Shown: positions 24,214 through 37,759, numbered from the stretch's first letter. The stretch: DNA of 64,000 nucleotides from Desmodesmus armatus (GCA_007449985.2 VIIQ02000764.1:294166-358165); one strand, 5' to 3'. Numbers and translations: made by a program. The notes: generated from the letters alone by a model not told the origin.

Positions 24214-25402
24214 TCATGCCATCACAGCCACAGCAGGGGGTGCACGGCCGCGTGCGAATGTCATGATCTGCTGCACCTGCTGCCTGGCCGTGGCAGCAGC
24301 GGCATGGTCTGCCGCAGCAGCTGTTGCTGCCAGGGCGCTGTCCTGCAGGACGAGCCAGTCCAGCACGGCATGTTTTCCCGCCGCTGCGGCAGCCTCCCCT
24401 GCCTGGGCCAGGTCAAAGGGCCTCAACAGGCACTCCGCCTGCAGGAACTCCAGCACAGCAACCTGGCCTGCAGAGGCCGCTGCCAGTGCGCACAGGCCGG
24501 CATCCAGGGGAGGGCGGGGGCGTTGGGACAGCAGCCAGGAGAGCACGTCGAGGTGGCCGCCCTCTGCGGCTGCGACAGCGCTGTGGATGGACCAGGCGCA
24601 GCCCTGCATGGGTGAGTGGCAGCACAACAAGCAAAGCGTGAGTGAGGCAAGCGTGCGCCCATCAGGCCTGGAGGTCATGGGATGGTGCTGCAGACAAGGG
24701 AAACATGGAACTGGTAACATGGTGCATCTGTTCAGTTGCTTGGTTGAGATGTGTATGTAGCAGCTGCCAAACCAAGTCGCTGCCAGGACACACAGTCTGC
24801 AAAAGCGCACTGCACGAGCCCAGCCCAGCACACTGACCTGTGCACGGAGCCATTGCACGCCAGCCAGGTCTCCTGCACCTGCCCTGGCGGACAGAAGCTG
24901 GGCCTGTTTCTTCTTCAGCTGCTTTGTGTCTGTGCTGTCAGTGCTGGCAAGGTTCTCGGCATAGTACTGCTTCAGCAGCCAAGAAGGAAGGTCTGGCTGC
25001 TTTGCTGATACGTGTGTATGCTTGCTCAGGTGCTGTGCACAACCCTGATGAGACAAGGAAGCAACACATCAAGGCACGATTATGGTGAGGGCCAGCATAG
25101 CTTGCCATAGATATCAAAAATGCAAGTGCTGCCTGGATCTGTGTTGGACGACGACCGCAGGGGCCGTGATGGCGCCCCACCCAAAAGCATCATGCAGCAA
25201 TGTGCGCGTGGATCGCAGCACACCAGCCAGGGAACCTTGCTCGACGGTTTGCAGACGAACGGGTTGCCTACGATGCATGCGTCAGCTTGGCAACTACAGG
25301 GGGGCTCACCTTCGACAGCTGCCGAAACCAGGGCTTCGCATACCCCGGAAGCTTGTCGAGGCAGCTGAAGACAGCATCGTCTGGCAAAACGGCAAGAGGC
25401 AT
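24214..25402 (-). CDS. Ankyrin-repeat protein
   Basis: The ATG at 25402 opens MPLAVLPDDAVFSCLDKLPG, followed by YAKPWFRQLSK and a GTGAGC donor. Its layout recalls a short F-box-like start, but this is weak. A second exon near 25.28-25.20 kb (ATRSSANRRARFPGWCAAIH) fits in frame. Its donor was not resolved. The exon from about 25.05 kb (GCAQHLSKHTHVSAKQPDLP to GVQWLRAQ) and the last exon from about 24.61 kb follow. The last exon has ankyrin units: SIHSAVAAAEGGHLDVLSWL, then LCALAAASAGQVAVLEFLQA, then EAAAAAGKHAVLDWLVLQDS. Each has the A-A..GH/QL.VL.WL pattern. Such repeats bind proteins, and no catalytic domain is visible. Stop is at 24214-24216. A degenerate copy of the terminal repeat follows downstream. 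Confidence 0.68.
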
Positions 25403-26442
25403 GATGCTGGTGTGAGAGGTTCCTAGAATATGCGTTCTAAGCGAAATCTAGACTGTTGAGGCATGCTTCCCAATACTTTTAAACACAAAGACGATGCCGT
25501 GTGGGTCAGGGGGTCTTGTCTCGGGTGCTTGCTGTCCAGTCATCATCGTCAGTAACACCGTCATGCCTGATTTGAGACTGGAAGTCAGGTTAACACCGCC
25601 TTCGACTTTGCTGTCCTGTTTCAAGTCTTGCATGGCACAGAACCTGTTGAACAGGGCTCCTCATGTCCACTGGATGTCGTGCAGGACGTGGGAGGGGAGG
25701 GGGGGGCACCAGGTGGGGCGCCACCAGGAGCTATCTGGTGCTACTGTCCCTTTCACCACTTGTCAGGAGCTGATCAGGAATGTCATACAGGACGGACACT
25801 GCATGAGGGTGGCACCTATGCTCTTTGCATCTTTACAACATAGGCAGCAGGCAGTGCCTGGAACTTGTTTTGAACTGGGATGCTGCAGATGTGTCAAGCA
25901 CTATTGAGGCAGCCTGTCGCAGGCAGCTGCTGTCGTGTCATAGCAAGGCAGCTGGCTGCTGCTGAGGGCAGATGCAGGCTTTAGAGCCTCAACCAATCTC
26001 CAGCAACCTCTCCCGTTGCCGCCATACAGCAGACACTCAAGTCGATGATCAGCAAGCCTTGAAGGCTGTAGCAGCCTGTGCAGGTTTGTTTGAATAGATT
26101 GTCACCTGTGCACAATCCACAAACATAGGCTCCCGAGCATAGGTTACTCAAACAGCAGCCCCGGCCATTGGCCACTGGCAGCCTTGCGGCGGCTTCACCC
26201 AACAACATGTACAGCTACCTTCTGAACGACATCTGAACCCCCGGGGTGGGGCTCACAACCTGCATGCGCCCACACAATCACCAGTCGTAAGACGCTGCTG
26301 CAGTTTATACAACTGCGCAGGTGCATGTAGGCAGATACGTCAGCCTCACAGTCTACAAGCACGGCAAAGACACGGCGCGCGCGCAATGCTTGTTTCCACA
26401 ACTTGTGCCGATGGCTGCAGCAGCTGCTTGACTGCATAACCC
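25403..26442. other. Intergenic, no gene recognised
   Basis: About 1 kb between the MYND gene's 3' end and the ankyrin gene start. Only short frames without motifs are present. It should hold the ankyrin promoter and the 3' UTR of the MYND gene. Confidence 0.4.
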
Positions 26443-27390
26443 TCACACTTGCTGCTGTAACTTGGCCAGTATTGACCGCTTGGATGTACACTGCTGCTTG
26501 TGCACAGGCCAGTGCTGCTGCTGGCACGCAACAGAGCAGTACCTACAGCATAGCAGCAGCAGTGACAGCAGGGGGTTGCGGCAGAACCAACAACACATTA
26601 TTGACAGGTCATGGTTTGTGTTGAAGGCATCGTGGAGCGATACAGCAGCTGCTTTGCCAATTAAAACCCACATTGCATGCGGCAGCCTTCAGCGGTGGAT
26701 GTGCATGTGGCATCTTGTGACAAGGTCCCCCCCCCCCCCCCACACACACATGAATTGTGACACCGGAGGCTGCCAGCAGTCCAATTACCCCAACATGAGA
26801 TTGGGGTGATTGCCAATGCTGTTGAGATGCATGTTTCAGCAGAAAGGCACCTTTAAATTCTCATCTGCTGCTCATGCCACCTTCTGCACTATCCCACACG
26901 CACCAAAGCGCTTCAATATATCCCCATGTATGTGCAATCCTTGCCCACCAGGCCTGCATCTCCCAACCACCCCCCCCCCTCAAATACTCACCGTGCTGCC
27001 ACCGCCTCCTGTGGTGCCTCAGCCGCCCCTGCAGCACCCTGTGACCCCACACAGCCGCCACACTCACAGGCCGCGCCCCGCACCAGGCCAAACCCTGCAC
27101 TCACACCCGCTGCATTCCTGCAGCTTGGGTTGTTGCAGAAGTAGCGGTTGGGCAGGGCTTTACACAGCATATCACCGACCATGTGGAGCCCACCGATAGC
27201 AGTCTGCAAGATCAGTAAAGCCTGCCATGCAGGGCCCTCCTGCCGCTGCAACTGCTCTTGTACGGCGGGCGATGGGGGCACAAGGGTAGCCAAGACCCGT
27301 GGGTCACTCAATGCATCGAAGGACAGACAAACATCCTGCGTCAGGCAGTCATGTGCTGTCGATATCTGCACTTTATAGTGACTCAACCAC

Positions 27391-27436
<46 letters not shown>

Positions 27437-28277
27437 CTGTTGCCTGGTCATGTGCCAACGCACACTGCCAGTGCACGGCAGTAGCAGCGAGCAGCGATAG
27501 AGCATGCGACAGCTCTCTCAAATCTCGACCCCCGCCCTGGCTCAGCCTTTCCCACGCTGGTGCCGCTGTCAAAAACCACGGTAGCGTTGACAGTGAGTAT
27601 CTGTCCGGCTCAGAGACACACAAATCCATCTGCTCTGATAGCTGCAGCAGACAGCGACCCAGCACAAACCAGCTTGCAGCCACAGCCGCAGCTGATCTGA
27701 GTTGGGCCACTCCCGCTGCTGCCGCATCTACTGCGGACTGAAGCAAGATGCTGTGCATCGTGACACACCCCACAAGCACCCCTGACACGGCCGAGCCTGG
27801 CTGGCCCTGTGCTGTGCTGAGGGCGGTGAGGTACAGTGACATAACAGCTTGCAGCACCTGCTGAACTTCTATCGCTGTATCACGTGGTTTGGGACTGTAA
27901 GTCTCCTCCACAAAATCCAACGCCATGCTGCATATGCCAGTTGCAGCATGCAGCATCGGTTCCACGCTAAACCCAGCAGAGCCAGCAGCAGCAGTACTGC
28001 CGGCAGCAGTACTGGAGGTACTGCCGGCAGCAGTACTGGCAGTACTGCCATACCGTGACACCAGCTGCCGCAGTCGTACCTGACAGCGTACCGCTGCCTC
28101 CAAAATCTGCACAGACATCGAGACTTGCTGCAGCTGTTGAGGCCGCAGATTGAAAGGGCTGGCCCTCTGTACTGCATGCCTTAGCGCAGCAAGCAAGCCG
28201 TCCGCTGTGGACTCCAGGTACTGCGGCAGCCAAGCAGCCACAGCTTTTGTGTTGAGCGGCCGCTGCGCTGGTATGCC

Positions 28278-28316
<39 letters not shown>

Positions 28317-29488
28317 GCTGCTGCTGTCACTGCTGGTCGTGCCATATAACTCTATGGCGTCACCTGCCATAGTGACTTGCTGCAGCAGCAGCGACCATAG
28401 CCCCACTTTGGGCCAAGCAAGGGGTGCCAAAAGGTCTGCACACGCAGCGCAGGGCTGACCCTCACTTCCTCCACACCATGACTGAAGGTCCCGGACGCTA
28501 GCTACAAGACTGCAGTTGAATGTAGCAGGCAGGGCAACAGAACCCTTCAGCCATAGTGCTGCTACTGCGGACTGCAGCAGCAGCACAGGTACCCTCTGTA
28601 AACCCGGGCTGTAGCTGATAAGCTGGCATACCGGCAGCTGCTGTTTCTGGACCCAACCTTGTGTAACACCCAGGCCTAACACCCGTGCTGCTGCTTCGAC
28701 ATAACTCATACACAGCTGTGTATCGACCAAGCCGCTGCTGCTGCAGTTGCTGCTGCCGGTGCCGCCGCTGCCACCAGCTGACACAGCAGCAGCGGTGCTG
28801 GCGGTACTACCTGCCGCAATTCGTTCAAGGCAGTGCGCAGGTGCCAGCAGCTGGTATGCCTGTGGTACCTGCGTTGCTGGTGCAGGGGTGCTGCTGCTGC
28901 TGGGGTGCTGCTGGGGTGGTGCTGCCCGTCCTGCTGCTGCAATGGCCCCTGCAACATGCAGCAGCAGCTGTGGCGGCAGCAGCTCACGCCAGCTAGCCTC
29001 ACACCGCTGCAGCCATGACTGCACCACAGGACTGGTGATGCATTTGGGCCGCAGCGAGAGCAAACTTTGGGGCTGCAAGTGCTCAGCACGGCCCAGCAGC
29101 ACACCCTCTGCCCTCTCTGCGGCAGCAGGTGGGCCGCCACTGCTGCCACTACTGCTGCCACTGCTGCCAGCATTGCTGCCGCCAATGCTGCCGCCACTGC
29201 TGCCGCCATTGCTGCCGCCACTGCTGCTGTTGCGGTTGCTGCCACTGCTGCAGTTGTGTGCTGATTGGCTGTCCTGCTGCTGCAGCTCCTGCAACAGGGT
29301 CAGCTGCAACTGGGTGCCAAAGAGGGTAGTAACCACCAACGCTATTGAGAAAAAATCCTGGGGCTCTGAAAGCAGCAGCGCCACAGGCCCTGGCCTGGTG
29401 TTGTCTGCTATGTGTTTGCCGAGGTCTGCCAGAAGCAGGGAGGCAGTGTGCAGCACAGCTGCAGTGACGTCCGCTGCAGGAAGCTGCA

Positions 29489-29521
<33 letters not shown>

Positions 29522-31121
29522 GCCGCTCCTCCTCCTCCTGCTGCTGCTGTTGGTCCTGCTGCTGCTGCTGCTGCTGTACTTTCTGCTGGTGGTACTGTTC
29601 AACCAGCTGATTGATGTGGTACGTCCTGGTGATGACGTCCAAGTACTGTGAACACAGCCGCAGCGTGGACGCTGCAGCATCCCCTAAAGCGCCACTGGCG
29701 CTTGACGCACCAAGGATACTGCCAGGCCATATCTTGGCTAGTGCTGTCACCCACCAGCAACTGAGCTGCAGCTCGTGCAGCATTCCAGGCAATCTGCTGG
29801 GGTGTGGTAGTGCAGTGGGGCACTCAGGCGCCAGTTCCTGCAGGCAAGGGGTACAGGGTGGCGTAAGGGGGTGAGGAAGGCCGCACATGACAACAGCATG
29901 TGTAGCAATGCCAGAGACCTGACAACATGGATAAGCTGTGTCATAGGCACGACAATAGCTATGCTAAGTGAGCACAGAGGCTGAGTACGTCCTTACAAAG
30001 CAAGGCACGCACGACTGGACATCACTGGCCCTTTGTGCAGCCGATTGCTGGCCGTCGGCTGAACTACAGCACCAGCACTTCTGTCCAGGAGGGCAGGCCA
30101 TGGTGAAGCACATGGCAAGGCCGATGAATGATGCTTTTCAATAATGCCACTCTCAACAGGGCATACCGCGTTGGCCAGGGTCCTGCAAAGGGCTGCTTCT
30201 GCTGGTGTGAGCCATTCATCCTCTACTGCGCTCAAGTCCATTGTCAGGAGAGCCATATGACAGTGGATCTGTTTTGGCAACCCGGACTTGCTGACTGCCA
30301 GAGCTGCTGCTACAGCGTCGCTGCGTGCTGCTACTGCTACTGCCGGGTCCTTGGATGACAGCTTTTCACATAACGGGGCCACCACCAGGCTGCAAGGCAG
30401 CAACAGCAACACCAATGGGGAAAGGTAAATTGGTGGTGTTTGGTGGTTTGTGCAGGGATCCACAACTGGTGAGTTGTCTGTTGGACGTGGGAAGCAGAGG
30501 CTGCAGCTGACTAATGCAGGTCCAGCTGACTAATCAACTGACTAATCAGCTGACTAATGCAGGTCCCAGGGGGAGCCAAGAGCAGTGGGGGACAGGGTGT
30601 GTCTCCTATGCCTGCATAAAGTCCAAGCTTTGGCTGGTTTTGAGGAGCACATTCAAGTGCAGGCGGTGCAGCACACCTAGACCTGGACTTGAATAGTGGG
30701 TACCACCGATAACACCACAGAGAAGTGTGTGAGCAATATATGTGCTGCAGACAAGCTGCAGAAACATTTCATTGTATGTATCCCTGTAAAGTCAGTACAA
30801 GGCAGTCCCTTACTTATTGTAGACGTCCAGGGTGGCATGCCTGGCGCTGTGGTTGTGGCCCTTGTACAGTTTCCACTCTGGGCCGCTCAAAGCTGCTGCC
30901 AGCTGTGGCAGTAGCTGCAAGAGCTCCTCGCGTACGCGGTTGCCTCCCTCTCCGCCAGCTGCTGCCTCCCATGCACACTTCACCAGCGCTGAAGGTAGCT
31001 GATGGCAGCTGCATGTGGGGCCGCAGCGGGTTTTCAGGCTCCCTGCAAGAGACTGGACCAGCTGCAGCTGCTGTGACACCAAGGCAGCAGCAGGTGCCTG
31101 TGTGGGTGAACGTCGCGGCAT
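26443..31121 (-). CDS. Large MYND-type zinc-finger protein with polyQ/polyS tracts
   Basis: The ATG at 31121 starts MPRRSPTQAPAAALVSQQLQ. Exons at 31.12-30.82 and 30.46-30.10 kb and a very long exon from about 29.86 to 26.99 kb follow. The end of the second exon is not resolved. The long exon is helical and Ala/Leu/Gln/Ser-rich, with (CTG)n-encoded Q and S runs at 29.48-29.58, 28.28-28.33 and 27.39-27.43 kb. It ends in the first half of a MYND finger, RYFCNNPSCRN plus CECGGC. After an intron, the last exon near 26.56-26.44 kb supplies the second half, YCSVACQQQHWPVHKQQC. Together these give the Cys/His spacing of a C-terminal MYND domain. MYND fingers mediate protein-protein contacts, often in transcriptional repression. 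Proteins with a long helical body and a terminal MYND are common in green algae. Stop is at 26443-26445. Confidence 0.8.
27391..27432 (+). repeat. (CTG)14 microsatellite in coding exon
   Basis: About 14 uninterrupted CTG units on the plus strand. On the coding (minus) strand it reads as a serine run inside the long exon of the MYND gene. Similar shorter tracts lie at 28279-28320 and 29480-29580. Confidence 0.9.
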
Positions 31122-32814
31122 GGTAGTGACGGCCTTGATAGTCAGCCCCGAATCACATGTAAGAAGTCAGCAGGGTGGCATGAACGTTTGCACCACTCAA
31201 ACCGGAAGTGGGATACGTCACTGGTGACTAATATGTCGCTGCTGCTTTCTTACTAAGCCATGTGCAAAAAAAACGCGGCAATTCAACGGTGTTGATAGGG
31301 TAAATGGCAGTCAGGCCGCAAGGCAGAACCACAAACCTTGGACAGCGAGGAATGTGAGCGACATCAGCGCAGAGCATATTGTTTGTGCTGAGATGCTACT
31401 GAAAGATTTTACTGTGTCAGAGTTAGTCGTGGATGGTCCCAGCTTACACTCTTGAGCACTAGTGCAGTGCCGGCAGTAGTGTACTGCTTGCATGCACTGT
31501 TGCGCAACACTTGAGCCTGTCACCCTGTCTACAGCACCAGCAACAGCATAAGCATGAATCACAACAGTAAGAAACCCCGGCACACTAAGTGCACCAGGCG
31601 TCAACTGTTAATCACAACCTCATCCACCCTAGTGAGCAGCAGCACAACGATCTATGCACCGCGATGATCACCACCGAAAGATTGAGCGAAACCAGCAATC
31701 GCTCACTGGTCGGAGACTACACAGCGAGTCAGCAATCAATCAACGCGCCAACTGGCTCGCCAGCCACATCACACAGTACTGTGGAGTTGCTGGCCAAGCC
31801 ACACCAGTAGAAGCGACTAGTGGGCAGTGGGATAAGGCTGAGCATCTCAGCCTGCACTGCGCTGTTGTCTCACCTATGCCACACATATGATGGCAGCATG
31901 CACATGGGGCACATGACATATACATGACACTATGCACAAACAATAGAAAGATAAATACAGCATGTACAAAAGCAATAGTCAGGGCACATAACAGTCACAA
32001 CATGTCACAAACTCACAATCAGTCAAACATATCTGCACGTGTCACTCAAGCCAGCCAACTACAAGGATAAACAACATCCTTGGCTTGGAGTTAACAACAA
32101 CAAGTCAAATGGACAAGCCATGCCACACCTTTTCGTGGCAGCAGTTTGTTCTATGCATACACAGACGGCACATAAACAACGGTAAGCAGGCAATTCCATG
32201 ACTGAGCCCCTGGCACTTGCGTCAGCACATGTTCGCCTCTCACAGCATCCCAATGGCACCTGAGTCACATGTGCTGGGCGCTCTACGGCCCCTGCATCAA
32301 TCAATACAGTTTGAGGCTGCACCAACTTGCCTCAACCGCCAGTGGCGTTGGGGTGGGGGCTGGGCCAGCGCGCAGGGGTCCGTCTGTGGAAGGCATCCTG
32401 CAAGCAATGTTTGCCGGCTGCCCTTGACCCATTTTTGGCATAGGGCAGCAGCTGTACTCTGCAACATGGTGCCATATGCAGCCGGTCATCTGCAGAGGCA
32501 GAGGCATTTGCAGCAGCAGGAGGCTCCTGGTGCACTTGCACCGTGAGGGCCTCAATGCAGGAATGCATTTACCGGGAGCTTGAACCCTTGTGACAGTCCG
32601 CCGTAACCCATGCACATGCCATGCAGGCAGTGCCGAGTGCTGCGGCAGCAAGTTCTGCCCGGCATCATTCCCTCAGCACTGGAAGCATGCAGGGAATATG
32701 CTGGGTTTTGGCATTACCCCGGCGGAGCGCAAGCAAAGCCTGGGTTGGGGACTTTGCCCCCTGACCCTGCCGCTGCAGAGCAGCAAATCCTAGGCGAGGG
32801 CCGGCATCACCCCC
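31122..32814. other. Intergenic, no gene recognised
   Basis: About 1.7 kb between the AUX1/LAX-like gene's stop and the MYND gene start. The segment 32661-32703 is a copy of the permease gene's last codons (listed separately). Otherwise I see only short frames without motifs. Confidence 0.4.
32661..32703 (-). repeat. Copy of the permease gene's stop-codon region
   Basis: 43 bp matching 32803-32845 (the last codons and stop of the AUX1/LAX-like gene) with three mismatches, placed 142 bp downstream in the direction of transcription. It lies in the presumed 3' UTR. Confidence 0.75.
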
Positions 32815-35800
32815 TCAGCACTGGAAGCATGCGGGGAATATGCTGAAGTGCTGCACGTCCTTCACAAACTGCATTGCAGAGAAAGAGATGCCGAAGCCAG
32901 TGCCGGTGATAAGGAAGAACACGATGATGAAGATGTTGAGGGCGTGGACGCCGTTCCAACCGCCCAGCAGTCGCAGCATCCACCTGCAAACAACACATAC
33001 ACCACAGTGGCAATCAACACAGTAACTTGAACCAAGGGCCCAGGATGTGGGCAGGCTTGTGTTGCGCTTTACTTTGACTGCGGACGTTCAAGGTGGGGTG
33101 AGCTTTGGGATGCCCATTATGCATGTGGGGGTTCCGGAGTGACATCCTACAAACAGCCGCTGGACACACGTACAATGTGCAAACAGCGGCCAACATCACA
33201 ACACCACATTCTAGGTCGGCAACCAGCAGCACTCTCCTAAGCACACTCACTTTGGTGGTGGCCGCAGGCTGTCCGCCTGTCGTGCTGATGGCCAACCGCC
33301 GGGCAGAATAAGCAAACAGCGCTGTCGCTAGCGTGCACCATTTGAGCACCTTTACACCACCACAATCATTCCATTGTGGGTCAGCAACCAGCAGAAGCTG
33401 TGGCTGTACTCGAAACGTCCTTCATCTCACTCATCACACTCACTTTGGTGGTGGCCGCAGGCTGTCTGCCTGTCGCGCCTTGGTTCTGTGTAGCCAGCTG
33501 TATGCAGCCGCAGGGAAGGCAAAGGCCACCAGTGGGCTTGTGATGGCCCCTATGACGGCGTTGATGGTGCCGTAGAAGGGAAACGCCACTGCAAAAGCTG
33601 CGACGCTCAGGGCTGCATGCAGGGTGGGTAGCAGGGGCAGCAAGCGCAGCAGTTAGTAACCGTTACTCAGTCAGGCTGACTCTCAATGACTTCAGTATTG
33701 CATGGTGGCGCATTGTGCTGATGGCTAACTGTAGGACTATTGGCCGGGCAGTGTAATCTTGCCGCTGAGAATGTCATGCATGACACTGTCATCTGAGATG
33801 CCATCAAACCAATACAGTTGTGGTTACTACTAAAGATGTTGATAGTCCATGGGGTACTCACATACAGGCAGGCGAGCCAGGAGCTTCAGGTGCATCGGCT
33901 TTGTGTGCACACCCAGGAGCTTCTCAGCCATATAGTACAGCGGGGCAGAGTACAGGCAGAACGCAATCACCTGCACGCAGCACATACGCACAGCACAGCA
34001 CAGCACAACCGTGAGCGCCACACACACGTAGTCTTTGTTTGCAAACGGCAGGCCCGATTCCGCGCCAGCTGCACATGCTGACCTCATACTATCGTAGGGG
34101 TCCCCCTTCACTGATGGTGATTACCAAGTGCGGAGGACTGCTCGTGTATCCACACAGTCAGCATGCGAGTGGTGTGCACATATCATCCATCCACGTTCCT
34201 GGACAAGCCGTGACACAATTGCTGCCAAACCTACTTGGTGCACCAGCATGAGGTAGATGGATATCTGCTTGGCGCTGCTCATGGGCAGGATGCCGTACAC
34301 ATTGCCTGCAACAGAAATACAAACACCGCCGACTCAGGCACTGCAATTTCACAAGAGTCCTTCAAAACACAGCTGTCTTATGTGCTGTTGACCGTGTACA
34401 TCCACCCTGAAACCACGGGTCAGGGCAGCTGGGGTGGGATGTGGAGGGGGACCGGCCAAACAAGGCTTGTTGCGCAAAGCAAGGGTGTGTGTGTGTGTGT
34501 GCGTTGCGTGATGCCTGCATACCGTTTGTGATTGCTTGGTCTGGCCATGCCACCTGTACCGCTGTGGAGTGTGGCAGGGTCAAGCTGAAGATATACAGGA
34601 AGCTCCACCTACAGACAGGGGGTGCAAGCAGCCAGTGGCAATGTGCAGCGGGTCAGACGCCATACCATGGGTGCAGTTTGGTGCATCAGCAGGGATGCAC
34701 ATACGACAGGTTTCGTTCAACAGGAACATAGTTGTTATTGAGCCAAATGATAGGATACTGTGCTGTGTGAATGGGTGGCCTTGTCCGTCTAGTTCCTTTG
34801 ACAAGAGCATTGCTTGGACCCAGCCCACTGTTTTGACCAGTGCCGGTGACACTCACCAGTACACACGTGTGTAACCCTCAGGCACATACATTGAGTCCAT
34901 GATCTCCCTGCAGCAGCACCAGCAGCAGCAGCAGCAGCGGCGGTGGTTGCAGCAGGCAGTAGAGCAGCAGCAGCAGCGCACAAATAAGCTGCAATAGACA
35001 AGTGTCAGGCGGTGTATCAACATGTCCAGATGGCAACACCGCGACACGCCAACGTTGTCCCACCAAGTGTAATGATTTTTGGATGACAGTTACATTCAGG
35101 ATGACATCATGTCATCATCATGTAGTGCAATCAAGGACAATCACAGTGGCATGGTCAAGCCGTGCCAACCTCAAGAGAGCAGCGGTTCAAGTAGGGATAA
35201 ACATGGAACAGCAGTACTACTTACAGGGCCATGGCATGTCCCCCAAATGCGGACATGATGACTGAGAAGCCGTTGAAAAAGTCACTCAGGCTGGGGGGGC
35301 CCCGCAGTGCTGCTGGTGAGGGCCCGTGCAGGGCCGCTGAGCCGACAATGTACCTGCATGATGCGAACAAGGCAGACCAACAGTGCCACGCACGGTGTGT
35401 GAGTGGTGGTAGGCATGCATGTAGTGATGTGTGGCTGACCCAGCCTGGTGAGGATGCCAAAGGTCCTTGAGCAGCGTACAACCAGGCACTCCTACCAACT
35501 ATGTGGATGGCATCACATGGATCGTCCCCTGCTTGTCTGCTGGCTGCTGGTATAAGATGTGCCGAGCAGTTCATTTCTGCAAGCGCCTTGAGCACTGCAG
35601 AACCAGCTATGCTAGAGTTGCTGTTCTGGGCTAGGACGTGTACATTTGCACGGAATGCACAAAGTCCAAAAGCCAAAGCCGGCCTCTATACATTCAACAA
35701 AAAGCCGGCCTCACCAGGCGGTGAAGGTGGTACCTATCAGGCCCAGGATGTTGATAATGCGGAAGTGCCGCAACGTTGGCAGCAGCACCGACAGCTGCAT

Positions 35801-37759
35801 CAGCCCACCAAAAATGAGTGCCAGGTCCCTGCAAGCACACAATGCACACAGGTGGAAAAGAGTGAATTGTCAGGCACTGACAATGGCTATCATCAGCATA
35901 CTCTGACAGCCACTGACAGTCGGAATGTTATTTCACCCAGTGATTCGACAAAGCAAATCAGGTCCCAACTGTGCTGCAGGAAATACGGCACTTCCTGGCA
36001 CAGCACTTCAACAGATTGGATTGCACTTACTAGGGCGATACCAGCTACAGCTACGCTAGCCAGGAACACACAACGCGCTCATTTCCACACAAGCAGCTTC
36101 ACTACACTGTGCAAAGCTGGTCCGGCCAACCTCTTGCTGAGCCCGTGCTCCAGGTAGTAGGCATCACTTGATGACGCCACAATTTGTGAGACATTGGTGC
36201 CAAAGAGTGAGATGACAACCACCAACTGCACTACCCGCTTGGCCCAGACACCCAGGTTGTCACCCATCACGTCATGGTACTGCAATCACAATGAATGTCA
36301 GGGGCAGGGCAAGCAGTGAGTCATGGCATCTTGAGACGATACACAGTCATGGGAATGTTGCATCGTACAACACCACAATGGACCGCATCCATAGACCAGA
36401 ACACACCCCTGTGATCCTTACGCTTGATCGGCTACAGCAAGGATTGTTCAAAAAAGTTACTAACGGCAAGGTGTTGAGCATCACCTGCCTAAACCTGCAT
36501 GTGCCTGAGCATAGTGATGCATCAACTGGTGGCCCGCTTGCAAGAACACTGACTCAGCAAGCTTGGACTCAGTGTTGAGAAGTTCTCAATTAGATGGGAC
36601 ATCAATTCAAATCAAGTCAAAGTTACACCTGTAGCTATGAAACTCAAGGGGCATACCTGAGTCACATGGTGTGACTTGCCATGGGGACCGTGAAAGCGCC
36701 CCTCCTTGATCTGAAAGCAGGACGAGGGCGGGCAGGGAGGGTGCAAGTGTAAGCAGGCGGCAAGCAATACAAGAGCAGATCTGCTGCAACACAATCTGCG
36801 CTACATCCGTGTGCGGCGCCGTCAGCTGTAGCAAACAAAGACATTGTCTGGCAGCACTGTGTGTTTCTACTGCGACACTACTTGCCCTCACGCCGTACAA
36901 CCCCGACTCTGCTTTGCCCTTTGCAGTCCACACTCACCAGCCGATGCTTCCGCTCCACATACAGGGCTGCGATACAAGCGGACAGCAGGTTGCATGTTCA
37001 GTGCAGTTGCTTGTGAACACATATGCGCTTGTGAGCATAGCTTATGGGAAAGCAGCACATGTGTCACTAGCCAGCTGCTTCTGCATCTGCCAAGTCTGCT
37101 GCAGTTTATGTTGTCACAGCTGCTGCCACTGACACTGTTCAATTGCTGTTGCTGCCTTGTAGTCACTTCTGGTACTGCTGCTGCTTACCAATGAGGCAGT
37201 ACATTGTCCAGAATGACATGCAGGCGCAGCCCACAGACAGCGGTATGGCTGCCAGTAGCCCAACCTTGCTGTAAGCATTGGGCAACGTCAACATGATCTG
37301 GCCAACCTGCAGTCAGACACAAGTTGGTACACAGCAAAGAGGATGTTTGCAGCCGCACCATTGTGGTGAAGCTGAGCTGGAGGGGCTGGGGCCTGCAAGT
37401 GCTCCGCCTGCTATGTAACCAGCCAGTGCACGTATACCCAGCCAGTACTGTCGATCAGGCAGGCATGGTGAAGGTGCCGGCAGAAAGCCACAGCTGCTAC
37501 GTATGTGTGTGCTGCCTACACATACCTGGGAGCAGCAAGTGGTCAACCAGCCATCAATTGGCAGGCCAGCATGTCCACCAAACCATCCAGCCAAGCGGTT
37601 GTGCCAGCTGCCCTGTCCAGCTGTGCTGCCACCGCCAGATGCTGTACTGGCTTGATGAATGATATCGCTGTATGTTGCTGCTTGTTGCTGCCTGCCAGCC
37701 CCATGATCGCCTGCGGGTGAAGCAAAGTTGGCAGATTTCCCAAACAACAGCAGCAGCAT
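32815..37759 (-). CDS. AUX1/LAX-like auxin influx-type permease (AAAP family)
   Basis: About ten exons spell an AUX1/LAX-type transporter in order. The cytosolic N-terminus (ATG 37759 is the likely but unproven start) ends WFGGHAGLPIDGWLTTCCSQ and splices to VGQIMLTLPNAYSKVGLLAA, then LYVERKHRL. Next come DNLGVWAKRVVQLVVVISLF with ASSSDAYYLEHGLSKR, LMQLSVLLPTLRHFRIINIL, FFNGFSVIMSAFGGHAMAL and EIMDSMYVPEGYTRVYW. The end comprises YSAPLYYMAEKLLGVHTKPM, FPFYGTINAVIGAITSPLVA and the final exon 32983-32815, with GTGFGISFSAMQFVKDVQHF and the terminal FPACFQC. These align by eye to the LTLPYSFSQLG, TFGGHAVT, FPFFGPIN and GFGGWAS..NFVRQ regions of plant AUX1. In plants the family co-transports auxin and protons across the plasma membrane. 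Whether this alga's protein moves auxin or an amino acid is unknown. Stop TGA is at 32815-32817. Confidence 0.85.
33242..33475 (-). repeat. Duplicated exon end with splice donor in permease gene
   Basis: 41 bp at 33435-33475 (exon 3' end SLRPPPK plus GTGAGTGTG donor, minus strand) recur at 33242-33282 with one mismatch, inside the following intron. The flanking gtc(a/g)gcaaccagcag is also shared (33378 and 33213). This is a local duplication of an exon-intron junction, creating a second consensus donor. Confidence 0.75.

Noticed and set aside
24013..24760. Plus-strand frames of 165-200 codons
   Set aside because: Antisense to the ankyrin exon; Ala/Cys/Gln-rich artefacts of GC-rich coding sequence.
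25448..25907. Frames on both strands (61 and 137 codons)
   Set aside because: No motif or splice context; lies in an intergenic gap.
28747..29610. 287-codon plus-strand frame
   Set aside because: Antisense to the long MYND-gene exon; composition is that of translated CTG repeats.
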